A stretch of DNA of 64,000 nucleotides from Puccinia triticina. Taxonomy: Eukaryota; Basidiomycota; Pucciniomycetes; Pucciniales; Pucciniaceae. Of the stretch, positions 22,494 to 33,644 are shown piece after piece. The notes beneath the pieces are model-generated. The model was given only the letters and a program-made list of their open reading frames with translations, was not told where the DNA came from and made no database searches. Location of the stretch: assembly GCF_026914185.1 (NCBI RefSeq), contig NC_070570.1:2356001-2420000 (forward strand), given 5' to 3'. A program made the translations under genes and the position numbers. Positions within the stretch are counted from its first letter, which is position 1. Each line of letters starts with the position of its first letter.

Positions 22494-24236
22494 ATGGTTG
22501 TAACTCGTGCATCCCAACCAAATGAAAGGCGTCCAAACAGATCAAGATCAGGTGCAGCTGCAAACTGGGCTAGGCGAGGGCTACGTGGCCGCGGAGAAGG
22601 TGCTGGACGTGCTGGCCGAGGAGGAAGAAGTGGTGGTGCTGGGCGGGGTGGGGGAGCTAGACGTGGCGGTGGAGCAATGCATGGTAATTCAGGCCAACAT
22701 TGGGAGGAAGAGGAAGATGAAGATGAAGATGAAGATGAAGATGGTAGCCATGGACAACATCGTCGGGGCCAAACAAGAAGCGAAACTGGCCCACCTGAAG
22801 ACCTCACGCTTGAAAATTATGAAAGCCGTCTTAACCTTTGGAGCGAAAAACAACTGCGTGATGTTCTGGCACAACAAACTGAAAAAAGCAATTGAATTCC
22901 AACTGAAATCCAAGAAGCACTTTGATCCCACAAAAGGGCGTACACAAAAATCAAGTTGATGCTGGCTTGTATTGGGAATGTCACCTCAAAAATGGTGAAC
23001 TCTTTTCAGTAAGCTCAATTTTGTTTTTGTAAAACATATGAAACAACTTATTTCTGATCATTTGATGTTGTCATCAAGGGTGAAGATCGGCCATCTCGTA
23101 AAAAAAGTAACTGGAACCGTTTTGTGGCATATAGTAAAGAAAGTGCAGATACCCCAGGTGTGTTTTATTCACTTAAATATTGAGGAATCTAACTGAAATT
23201 AAAATTCAATTTTAGTTCCCCCAAGGGGGAGTCCCTTTGAATGGGATGAAAGGAATGGTCACCTTGGTGAGGTTTGGTCTTGTCAAATGTCTGATGACGA
23301 AAGATTGGTGTTTGATGCAAGGATTTTTCGGCATTTCTCAAAAATACCAATTCCTTATGATGGGGAAGACGATGAAGATGAAGAAGATGAAGAAAATACA
23401 ACAGTGATGGAAATTCTAACTGCAGAGCAAGACGAATTCTACAGACCACTCTATGAGAGACTGGTGAATCACACAAAGGTTGCAAGTCTTGTGCTGAAGG
23501 GTTCGGGAGGTGGAGTTGATTCTAGCCAAGAGGTTCAAGCACAAGTAATCAAACACATCACTCGAATCAATTCAGAGGTTAGTGATACAATTTTATTTCT
23601 TGAAAATCATATACCAATGCTAATGTAGCACAAATTTAAGCTTTACACAATGTCAAATGTCTACAACTTGACATACTACCTGATGACAGCCACCCGATTT
23701 GCTGGAAGTGGTAGCTTTTGCAAAGAGTTGTCTAACGATCCCATATGGCTGAAATATGCTGAGGATCAATGGACTTGCAAGGCCATATTCAAATCGTATA
23801 GCCATGGAAGAACGATCCAAGGCGTGGTTGATGGCTTGAATGGCTCCCGAGATGTTCCAGCTCCAGCTGGAAAAAAATCTGACCGAGTACGAACGGCCCT
23901 AAGAGATGCCCTCAACAAGTTACTTGGTTAGTCATCCTAGTCTAAAACATTTTGTTCATGCATCTTATTAATGCTGATCTGTATAACTTGCATCAATCTC
24001 ATACAAAAGGTGCGGCCCTTGGAGTTGATCAGGTCACCTTCCCCAAACAGGCAAATCCATTGCCCGAGTTATTGAAGCGACATCCTTACTTAGAAGTTAT
24101 TCAGAGTGGAGAATCTACCATCAGCCAGGAAGAAATTTCTGTTGGTGTTGAACGGATGGTTACTAAGATTAGAGAAAAATGGATTGCAGACATTGAGGCT
24201 GGTCATTTTCAAATCGTCCATGTCAACAATCAATGA
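22494..24236 (+). CDS. Rust repeat-family protein with HMG-box-like pattern; 5' part damaged
   Basis: Downstream exons are clean and in phase: 23079-23157, 23216-23577, 23629-23926, 24010-24236 (stop). They include SNWNRFVAYSKES and EVWSCQMSDDERLVFDARIF, a W-F...W...E...VF spacing like an HMG box, an acidic linker, and a C-terminal ERMVTKIREKWIADIEAGHF. I recall this layout from a large uncharacterised family in rust genomes; its function is unknown. The first exon from ATG 22494 encodes an Arg-Gly-rich block and an acidic block, then meets TGA at 22893 and, in the same frame, TGA at 22923, both preceded by T. The segment before the donor at 23009 is open in another frame. So the 5' part has premature stops or a frameshift, and the gene may be inactive. 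Confidence 0.55.
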
Positions 24237-24640
24237 ATTCATTCAATTTTAGGTTTTATTTTATTTAAATTCAATCTATTTTCTCATGGTTGCCTGTTTT
24301 TTTGAATCTTTCTCATCCACCATTTATCTCATTTAAAACCTTCTCATGATCAAACCCTTCTCTCAATCAACTCTTGGTCCAAATTGATCTCTTCTCATTA
24401 AAACACACAGTTCAACCTTTCTAGTTTTAGGAATAAAGATATTGAATATTCATAGTGTGCAATGGTCATGGGAAAATCAAACAAATTTTCATATTTATGT
24501 TGCATTATGCATTATCAAGAGATGAACTCACACTGCTTCTAGGGAAAGTAGGGTTGTTTAATGTGAGGTTTCAAGAGGTTTAATCTGAGGTTTGTGATCA
24601 GTTATGGTGTGATTCAGAACTGGGCAGGATACATTTATGT
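24237..24640. other. AT-rich spacer
   Basis: 3' flank of the preceding gene; no open frame or repeat recognised. Confidence 0.5.
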
Positions 24641-24644
24641 TGTT

Positions 24645-24815
24645 CAAAGTTGGTTTATGCATAAATCATAAATTGATCAATCCTTCTTTGCAGGGGATGA
24701 CATGAGTTTGATTATGCAATCCCACTGAATTTTTTTTATGAATTTGTGATTCAATTTTATGCATTATGAATTTATGATTTAATTTTATGCATGCATAAAT
24801 GAACCATAATTGCAA
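24645..24815. mobile_element. Possible AT-rich MITE
   Basis: GGTTTATGCATAAATCATAA on the left has a loose inverted counterpart on the right (TTATGATTTAATTTTATGCA, then GAACC). The left flank TTCAAAGTT recalls the end of the MITE at 3108. No clear target duplication. Confidence 0.3.
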
Positions 24816-25478
24816 TTTTTGATGCAGCTGGTATATTTGGTGAACAATGGAGATAGGAGTTGAGTGGTGGTGTGTGATGGAGCTTGTAGAGGTGATTCAT
24901 ATCTTCTTTATCTGAGTTGTGAAGAACCATGGAGCTGCTTTATCTGAGTTGTAAAGAACCATGGAGCTTATAAAGCTGAGTGGTAGGGATCCATGGTGAG
25001 CTGATTGATGTTGGATTTCAGAGCTGGTTGAGCCAATTTTTGTTGAGAAATTGAGGTAGGGAATCTTATTTTGAGTGGTCTGTGAGGCTTGCCACTTGGC
25101 AATGGAGCTGGTTGAGCTGGGTTGGTTGAGTGAGCTGGGGGGTGTGATGGAGCTGGATGGGCTAATATTTGGTTGGCTGTGGAGCTGGGTGAATTGATGT
25201 GTGGTAGGCATAGAGATGGGAAAAGCAGCTGGTATTATAGTGAGCTATGGGTCTGGGTGAGCTGGAAGGAAGTGAGCCATAGAGCTGGGTGAGCTGACTT
25301 TCAGTGAAATGGGGAGCTGGGTGAGCTGGTTGAGCTCTGTGAGCTGGTTGAGCTCTGTGAGCTGGATGGCAGTGGGCCAAGGAGCTGTTTGAGCTAACTG
25401 AGAGTGAGAGGATGAGCTGTTTTAGCCAGTTGATCTGGATTCTAGTGGAAAGTGAGGTGAGCTGTTTGAGCTGGCTTC

Positions 25479-25664
25479 CAGTGAGTAGAAAAATTGGTTG
25501 AACTTGAGCTGGATTCCAGTGAAATGGAGAGCTGGGCAAGCTGGTTGAGCTGACTTTCAGTGTGAAGGGGAGCTGTTTGAGCTGGCTTTCAGTGAGATAT
25601 GGAGCTGGTTGAGCTGGATGGCAGTTAAATGAGCAGCTGGTTCCGCTGGATGACAGTAAAATGG
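25479..25664 (+). repeat. Segment with an exact inverted copy inside the minisatellite
   Basis: 186 bp whose complement recurs at 25947-26132, separated by about 280 bp of ordinary array. Confidence 0.88.
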
Positions 25665-25946
25665 GGAGCTGGGTGAGCTGGATTGCATTGAAACAGGGAG
25701 CTGGGTGAGCTGGTTGAGCTGGATTTATTTTCAGTGAGCCATCTTGGCTTGTTGAGCTGGATGGCAGTAAAATGGGGAGCTGGGTCAGCTGGTTGAACTG
25801 AATTCCAGTTAAATGGGGGAGCTTGTTGAGCTGGCTGAGCTGGATAGCAGTGAGCCATGGAGCTGGTTGAGCTGGACGGCAGAAAGTCATGAAGCTTGTT
25901 GAGCTGGATGGTAGTTTTACAAGGAGCTGGTTGAGCTGGTTGAGCT

Positions 25947-26132
25947 CCATTTTACTGTCATCCAGCGGAACCAGCTGCTCATTTAACTGCCATCCAGCTC
26001 AACCAGCTCCATATCTCACTGAAAGCCAGCTCAAACAGCTCCCCTTCACACTGAAAGTCAGCTCAACCAGCTTGCCCAGCTCTCCATTTCACTGGAATCC
26101 AGCTCAAGTTCAACCAATTTTTCTACTCACTG
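25947..26132 (-). repeat. Inverted copy of 25479-25664
   Basis: The only block of the array in which CCAGCTC rather than GAGCTGG lies on the plus strand. Confidence 0.88.
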
Positions 26133-27239
26133 TGAAACCTGAAGCTGTGTGAGCTGGTTGAGCTGGGTTTCAGTGAGCCATGTAGCTTGTTGAGCTGGAT
26201 AGCAGTGAAACAGGGAGCTTGGTGAGCTGGTTGAGCTGGATGGTGTCAAAACAGGGAGCTGGGTGAGCTGAATGGAAGTGTAACAGTGAGCTGGGTGAGC
26301 TGGGTGGCAGTGAAACAAGGAGCTGGGTGAGCTGGATGGCAGTGAAAAACAGATCTGGGTGAGCTGGATGGCAGTGAAAAACAGATCTGGGTGAGCTGGT
26401 TGAGCTGGATGGCGAGCCAAGGAGCTGGTTGAGCTGGTCGGGCTGGTTGAGCTGAATGGCAGTGAGCCATGGAGCTGGTTGAGCTGGTTGGGCTGGTTGA
26501 GCTGGATGGAAGTGGGCTGTTGAGCTGGTTGAGCTGGTTGGGCTAGTTGAGCTGGATGGCAGTGAGCCATGAAGCTGGTTGAGCTGGTTGAGCTGGTTGA
26601 GCTCAATGGCAGGGACCCATGGAGCTGGTTGAGCTGGACAGCAGTGAGCCATGGAGCTGGTTGAGCTGGATGGCAGTGAGCCATGGAGCTGGATGAGCTG
26701 GATGAGCTGGTTGAGCTGGTTGAGCTCAATGTCAAGGACCCATGGAGCTGGTTGAGCTGGACAGCAGTGATCCATGGAGCTGGTTGAGCTGTATGGCAGC
26801 GATGGGAGGAGCTGGTTGAGCTGGTTGAGCTCGATGTCAGTAGGAAGAGGAGCTGGTTGAGCTGGTTGTCAGTGGGAAGAGGAGCTGGTTGAGATGGCTG
26901 TCAGTGGGAAGCGGAGCTGGTTGAGCTGGCTGTCAGTGAGCCATGGAGCTGGTGGAGCTGGATGGCAGTGAGCCATGGAGCTGGTGGAGCTGGATGGCAG
27001 TGATGCAAGGAGCTGGTTGAGCTTGATTGCAGTGAAAAAGTGAGCTGGGTGAGCTGGGTTTGGTTGTGCCAAGAGAGCTTGATGAGCTGATTTATCCTGG
27101 GAGGTGGAGCTGGTTGAGCTGGGTTGATGGAGCTGGAGGAGCTGACATATGCACATAAGAGCTGGTGGAGCTGGTCTTTGGTGCAGTGGAAAGAGCTGGC
27201 TGAGCTGAGCTGTCAGAGCTGGGTGGGACCAGCTCCACA

Positions 27240-29210
27240 TGTTTTCCATTCTAAATGGAGGATGGGGACACATCTTCTTCCATTTGGAATGGTAAAATTT
27301 TGCAGCCAAAACTCCTGGATTCATAGCAGAATTGCAGCTACTGAACTTGGCTTTTGGCATGGGGAGCAAGTAGTTTCCCCAGTCTGGATAACAATTATCC
27401 AAAAAGGTGCTACTGACGCAGGAGCAGAAGGTGCCTATGTCTAGCAGAGCTCTCAACTCTGCATCACGGAACAAGACAGTTGTATAACTGGTTTTACCCA
27501 TGGTATAACTCATCCCTGCTTCAGGTTTATTGGTTAGCAATTTGGCGTCAGAAACATGGCCAACTTTCATGGAGGAATCCCATTTTTGAGGTAAATTGGA
27601 GTCTCCATGAATGGAATTAATGGACAATTCATCGCCAATATCAGCTTGGATTACATGTATCCTAAGCTGGTCTCCTTCTGCAGGTTCAGTAGTAACAACC
27701 TCAAATTGAGATTGAGTATCTTCTTCACTGTCAAAGTCCTCTTCTACTTCCACATTGTTAATCCTTTTGCGTGGATTAGGACATTCAGGTTTTTTGTGGC
27801 CCTTTTCCCCGCAATTGTAGCATTCAGGGATTGCAGTCCTCTTTACAGGGGGATCTCCTGCGGGAGGCTTGGGTGTTTCAGATTTGGGGAGATCTCTTTT
27901 TTCTGGAACACCATTTCTCACGTACTTTTTGTTAAGACCATTCAGTACTACAGTTTCATGCAATATACCTATAAATTTAGCTAGATCTATATTCATATCA
28001 CTGAGTCTGCATCTCATTAAGCTTTCAATTTGTCCTCTACACTGATTAAGGAGTCTATCATTAACTTTTTCTTTAGATGGGTTGTTGTACATACAATCTA
28101 TCCTCTTTTTCTGGCACAAGCACCATTCTGTGGCAGCTTCTTTGGTTGAGTCAAAGTAGTCTGTTTCAAAAGCTTGGTGCTTTTCAGTTCTCCAGATTCT
28201 GGTTCCCCATTCCTCTTTGATAAGCTCTTTCCACGCCTTCCAGCTTTGTTCACCTACCTCTTCTCCTTTGGTGATAAACCAATCTGCAGCCACACCCTCA
28301 AAGAGTCTAGGCATCCTGGAAATAACTGCTTCCTCATCTGCGCGGTAGGATCTTAACATATGATTAATGGTCCTGATAAAGTTCATATGATCATACTCTC
28401 CTTTGCCGTCAAACTTGGGCCAGTCTTTGATTGGAGGCATTAACTTATTTATCTCAACCATGTCAAGGGTTCTGAAAGGATTGTTCTGGCGTGGATTATT
28501 ATTCTGGGGAGGAGCAGAGTTACGCATAAAAGGGTTGTTATGTCTGGGAACCTCTGCTTGAGGAGTGTAGTGTGGTTCACACTGTTGTTTTCTCTCTCAA
28601 TAAGCTTGGCTGCCATATGAGGCATTTTTGCAACGCTCCTGAGCCGCTGGGGGAGGAGACTGATTGTCATTAAGACAACTATTGGCACTCTTCAGGTGTG
28701 GAGGAATGTCTCTTTGAGTACCATCACTGTACCTCAACTCGGGTACGGGAGCGTAGTTTTCCGCGATATGGGGAATATTACAAGAGACGTGGGCTTTGGT
28801 ATCAGATTTTGATTCCAAAGTCTTGATTTCCGCAGAAAGCGTAGAAATCTGGGAGGTAAAATTCTCTGTAAGAGCCTGAATTTTGCCATTCATGTTGGCA
28901 TTGAGCTGTAAGATTAATTCCTTAATCTCAAAGCTGTTGGTTGGCAAAGTACTCTTTTTCCAAGCTACTTACTATATGATCAGCGGTGGAATTGAGCACA
29001 GCTGCTGAATTCCTAGAGTACTGTAGGATTTCAGACACATCATATTTAGTGTCATGGGTGGTATTCTTAAGGCTCTCACAATCTTTCCCGATCTCAACAA
29101 TAATCTCACAGTGTTTGTTTGGCAACTCAAGGGGCAGTGGTCTCTCCAATTTTTGGAGGACAGACAAAGCTTTAGAATTAACTGCTTCTTTTATTTCTAA
29201 TAAGCTTTAG
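27240..29210 (-). pseudogene. Ty3/Gypsy Gag and start of protease, truncated by the minisatellite
   Basis: Minus-strand frame with KDWPKFDGKGEYDHMNFI and WKAWKELIKEEWGTRIWR (retrotransposon Gag), zinc knuckle CYNCGEKGHKKPEC, and a protease start LLDIGTFCS in which the usual D-T/S-G is D-I-G. Just after this, near 27250, the frame runs into GAGCTGG repeats; no reverse transcriptase or integrase follows. The N-terminal coiled-coil part (28947-28600) is separated by a single in-frame TGA at 28597-28599, preceded by T. Further upstream a TAA near 29215 and a frame change near 28930 interrupt the coiled coil. Gag packages element RNA in the cytoplasm; this copy is a dead 5' fragment. Confidence 0.8.
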
Positions 29211-29322
29211 TTAATTCTATTTACAATAGTATTCAAGTTTGCTTTGCTATTAATATCCAGAGTGGAGAGATTAACATTTACCGCATCAAGAGTGTCGAAA
29301 AGAGAGTTGAGAATGGAGGGGG

Positions 29323-30514
29323 TTAGTCAATGTTCTTGTACAGATTTGCCGCAATCTGAAGAAGATCGGTCGTTTGTTTCCATCTGGCTGGGTCGTCGAA
29401 GTTGATCTGGTTGGAGCTCGAGCTGTGATTCTTGCCCGATTCGACCTTCTTGAACTTCATGACTTGCTTCTTCGGCGGGGCTGGGAAGTGGAAGTTCTTG
29501 GCTTCCCAGGGGTTCCAGCCCTTGACGAGGGCCTCGATTTCGTGGTTCTCCATGAGTTTCTGGAGGGCCTTCTGGGATTCTTGAGCCGTAGTGAGCAAAG
29601 CTCGCAGCCCGGCTGTTGCTCCGTTGTTCGCGATTGCTAGGTACTGCTTCCAAGTACTCACGTGCTCTCTGGCCCGGAGTTCAATCTGCTCCTCCTTTGA
29701 AAGGGTCTTGATTTTGGGAGTGATAGGGCGTGTACGGGTAGGAACCAATAAGCTGGGGGAAAGCTCGTTGATCTCGTCGATCTCCATAGCAGACTCGTTC
29801 GGCTCAGTCGGACGAGGGCCGTCCTTGGATTGAGGAGGGGTGTCGGATGGAGCCGGGGTGGAAGCCGGGGTAGCGGGCATTGTATCCTTGCGGGCAATTG
29901 TGGTCACCTGCATATTCTTGACCCGATCTTGTAGTAGCTCCTTTGCCGCCGCGAGCTCGCGTTGGAGGCGGGAGTGGGCCTTGTAGTTTGGGAAGAGTTG
30001 ACCATTGTCAGCTACAGTACTCGGTTTGAGGAGAGGTTTGGTTTTTTTTTTTTTTTTGAAAGGGAAGGTTGGAACTTACTAGTGGTAGTCTTGTCAGCGG
30101 TGGGGGCTGTCGGAGCGGAAGTTGGGTTATCAACAGTGGTCTCGGCGGCGATGCTGGCAGTCACTGTAAAGTACCAAAAGAGATATGAGAATCGTTTAGT
30201 TTTGGGTGTATAGGGATTTTTGAGAGGATAGCGGGAAGTTTGGACTCACTTTTAGCACGGTACTCGGCGTCGTAGAATGCCTTCTTCTTCGCTGTGGCTT
30301 CTCGGCAGCGTTGGATCTTGAGGAGGGTATCGAGATCCTCTTCTTCGCGAATATGGGCGTGGTAGGCGGCGAGGATGATTTGTTCCTCGGGGGTGAGCTG
30401 TTCCCACGGGGTAGGTTGGTAGTCACGGAGTGCGGCTTCTTTGCGCAGGCGCAGCAATTTCAGGTAATACTGAATTAATTTGGTGTTTTCCTGTAAATTC
30501 ACTGGATAAAACAC
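29323..30514 (-). CDS. Uncharacterised three-exon protein, 5' end open
   Basis: Exons about 30514-30250, 30163-30080 and 30011-29323 join in phase at GT/AG sites with no stop until 29323. There is no ATG at the upstream end of the first exon, so another 5' exon is likely. Visible features: a charged helical N-terminus (TPWEQLTPEEQIILAAYHAH), a Thr/Pro-rich linker, a helical LQRELAAAKELLQDRVKNM, a Pro/Ser-rich part and a conserved-looking ALVKGWNPWEAKNF. I do not recognise a domain. It lies just upstream of the Gypsy Gag on the same strand, so it could be a 5' gene of that element, but introns in all three places argue for a host-type transcript. I cannot decide between the two. Confidence 0.5.
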
Positions 30515-31775
30515 GCTACAAAAGTCAGAAATTAGACTTAAAATTTTGTTTATATATTTTTGTAATTTTAGTTGAATTTTTGACGAAGAAAATGAGTAAC
30601 TTGGATGAGTTTTTGGGGTTTTTGGTTTGGTTTTGGCGTAGAAAGTAGGAAAAAAGGTGATTTTTTGTCAGTTTTAATGTTTTTAAAGGCGTAAAAAATT
30701 CAGAGAGTAGTGAGAATATTTTTATGTATTTTTTAGAGTATATTTTGGAAATTTTTGACGTAAAAATTTAAGATTTATAAGGGCTCTTTCTTTCAAATGA
30801 ATTTGAAGTAAATTTCCCGGCCAGACCAGCCTATTGTCAGCCTACGTGATGCCAAGGATATTATCCTTCTAGCTACACGTGGTGCAAAGCTAAAGATTAG
30901 AGTTATAAAACTCTCACCAGGGGAGAAAGTGTTGCACTGTCTAGAGAGTGCCAGGCCTGAATTTTATACGTTGCGTGGTCTGATGTCAGTCCAATGTCAG
31001 CACTGCAGTCATGTACATGTCATTTCTATCCTTATGTTCAAGTCATTAAGAACTGTTTGAAGCTTGAATCAGTCTGGAAACCTGAAGTCATGACTCCAAC
31101 TGAGGTCATGTTCAAGCATAGTGGATGCTACTTACACAACCAAATTAGAGTTTTGAAGACCCACACAACTGAACCCACAACGTGCAATTTCTGGACAACA
31201 TCAGAGCTGGGCAATGCTGATCTTGGTAGCACACATCATGTATGTGGGTAAGTCTGTTGAGGTTGATTTGAATGTAGCGGAATGTTGCCAAGTGCACACC
31301 GCCATCCCTCCATTGGATCATGGTGCACACCCCTGAGCCACCATCTTTCAACAAGAATAATTCTTGGTCAAGATTAAAAAGAAGGTGCTAGTCCTATGTG
31401 CATTTGGGAGGGAGGAAAGTATCCCCAAGTGTTGAAGGCGGACCAAGCATTTTTCTCCCAATGATCCTTGGAAGGGAATATCCGGAAGTAAACCCATCAT
31501 GATCCTTAGGCACACCATCCCTGCCTTCCAGCCAGCAGATTTTATCATCTCTTATTGCATTGGCGGCTTTCTATGGCAATTGAGTGTGGTTAATCTCTGG
31601 TGGGGATGGATGAAGGGTATTCCTTCCTCTGAGGGGATGAGGTCCAGTTAGCAATGTCCCACATTGTTGACTGCTTGGACATCAGCAAGACTTGGAAGTT
31701 GTGCAAGTTTGGAAGTCACGCTGGTAAATCTAACAACCTCCTTCCCAGTAGCACACATATGTCTGAATTTCTTGA
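30515..31775. other. No gene recognised
   Basis: AT-rich to 30830, then mixed sequence. A short local repeat GAAGTCATGACTCC / GAGGTCATGTTCAAG lies near 31085. No frame has domain support. Confidence 0.5.
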
Positions 31776-31779
31776 CACA

Positions 31780-32585
31780 TCTAAAAGAATTCAAGCAACT
31801 AAGAGTATATTGCTGATTAGAATATTATCTCTAACTAGAATTGTAATACTATAGATTAGTAGATAGAGATTTGTTTTTACCTAAGAGCGGTTTGTTATCC
31901 GGCTCTAGTTAAAAGGAGATAGGAGATAAAAAGAAAAAGGGCTGCGGTCAAGCAGCTGGGCTCAGTCGATGATCGAATAGGTGCTGGTAGCACTGAAAGA
32001 CAACTGTGCTTTGCATCAGTTTCTCTGTCATCGCTGAGTCACATGGACTCTGGAGGGATTTCTCTTACGCTGTGCCAGGTGCGGCTATGCGCCTTCACGG
32101 TCGGCAATGCGGTGGGAAAGACAGTCGGGTGCGCTAGGATCTGCAGTAAGTCACACAGTCCAGCGACCTCAGTATCGTCTACCTAGTGAGAAATCAAGGG
32201 CTCTGCAGGAGCTACTCACCTTCAGTTGGTACCGAGGTGATTCGCTCTCTGAGGCTGGACCCGTTAAGGTCCAGGTGTGCGTCGGTGCCTTTGGGTCTGT
32301 AGGATAATGTCACTATCAGCTCTCGGCCCTAGCTACACTGGAACCAGCCCACGATACTTACCTTACGGGTAGTTCGCGGTGCTTGGTCTGGATGGGCTCT
32401 TTGTCGGATGACGTGGCTGTTGGGATCAGATGAATCAGCTTAAGCTTAGTTCATCTGTCTGGGAGCAACATGCATATGCATGCGCCTAGGGAGCGGTCAC
32501 TGACCTTTCTCCTTGGTTGGGTTAGGTTTAGAACCCTGGCCCCTTGTCCTCTTGCGCGCGGGTTTGGAGCCCAAAACCTCACAAC
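31780..32585. mobile_element. Diverged LTR related to the Copia A LTR
   Basis: Shares the order of landmarks with the 703-bp LTRs: CAACTAAGAG near the start, ACCTAAGAGCGG, a CTCACCTTC-GTTGG block, and ATGCATATGCATGCGCC followed by TTAGGTTTAG near the end. Overall identity is low with indels. ACATCTA occurs at both approximate ends and may be the target duplication. No coding region adjoins it, so it is probably a solo LTR. Confidence 0.5.
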
Positions 32586-33600
32586 ATCTAGACTGATTTG
32601 GCTCGTCAGATCCACCATGATACCTCAATTAGAAATATTGAGTGGGTGGGCTGTCTTGTGGGGTGAGGGAGTTGTTACAAGATAATGAAAAGTCAATCTG
32701 CTTGAAAATGCTCTGGGAGTTTAGCCACAGTACTTACCTGTCCTGAAATTACTTCCGTGGCAGTCAAACAAACAATCCTTCATTGAGTTACTTTGCATGC
32801 AAAAGTTGGACCTAGAGAGGATGAAATCCCTCGCCCTCTTGTCCCTATGGAGAAGCTTACGATGTGTCCAAGACAAGACTTTGTCTGCAGCCTATATCAA
32901 TCTTATGTAGGTAAAAAGTTATCATATTTGGGTTGGGGTACAAGTGTGTGGATGCCGGGGAATGTTATGTAACAGCTACAAACACACATCACATGCAAGG
33001 GTCAAGGGGCGCGTGGCTCCTGATGGAAGCTGCTTGGCATCTCGTCAAATGTAACAGATTCAAGAATCCACCAGATATCTGTGATCAGCACCAGTGGAGC
33101 TTTATTTGGAACTTCCGCGGCGACCCTTGCGATCAACACGGCCACCCCATTGCCTGGTGCGATGAGCAACACGTACTGTCTCGGTCAATTTGTTGCTCCG
33201 ATTTCAGCATCTCTGCACTTGACCAACAACCATGTCCCACAGGTCGGCTTCCTCCAACAAGGTCGCAGTCGAGTGCATGTGTATTGTGCCCCACGGCAGG
33301 CGGTAGGAGATCTCAGCGCAAAAGCACCTGGGGCTGTTACTAGGCCCGACATCGACCTGCTCAAGTCCAGTTTCCAAGAACGAAATTGCACCAGACAATA
33401 TCAATATCATGAAGATTTGAGCGTTTGTTGTGACCCACCATGGGATGCAGCCCCAGCTGTGGGGTTGCGTGTTCAGCCGCTCCGAACACATCCACCGTAT
33501 CCAGACCTCCTTCGCCGCTGCAAGCGTCGAGCTTATGCCAATCTGGAACTACAACCCAAGACTTTTCTTTGACATCCCCCATTTTGTTTCCAAAGGCCTG
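32586..33600. other. Uncertain region, possible 5' exons of the helicase
   Basis: Overlapping frames of 120-165 codons on both strands (33081-33572 plus, 33729-33361 minus) without recognisable domains. A helicase N-terminus is expected here, but I cannot choose a frame. Confidence 0.3.
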
Positions 33601-33644
33601 AGGGGGACGTGATGGGTGGAGAACGTTGGCTCGGAGTGGCTCTT

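Larger units (their letters stand above)
25080..27200. repeat. GAGCTGG minisatellite, about 2.1 kb
   Basis: Degenerate units of 9-45 bp built from GAGCTGGTTGAGCTGGATGGCAGTGA-like words. Period is irregular, with higher-order blocks. Minus-strand frames (NQLNQLHGSLPSS-type) are repeat artefacts. Confidence 0.92.

Noticed and set aside
22433..22807. Ser/Pro-rich antisense frame
   Set aside because: Shadow of the Arg-Gly-rich and acidic blocks of the plus-strand gene.
25162..26775. Gln/Pro/Leu-rich frames of 200-260 codons
   Set aside because: Translation of the GAGCTGG minisatellite.
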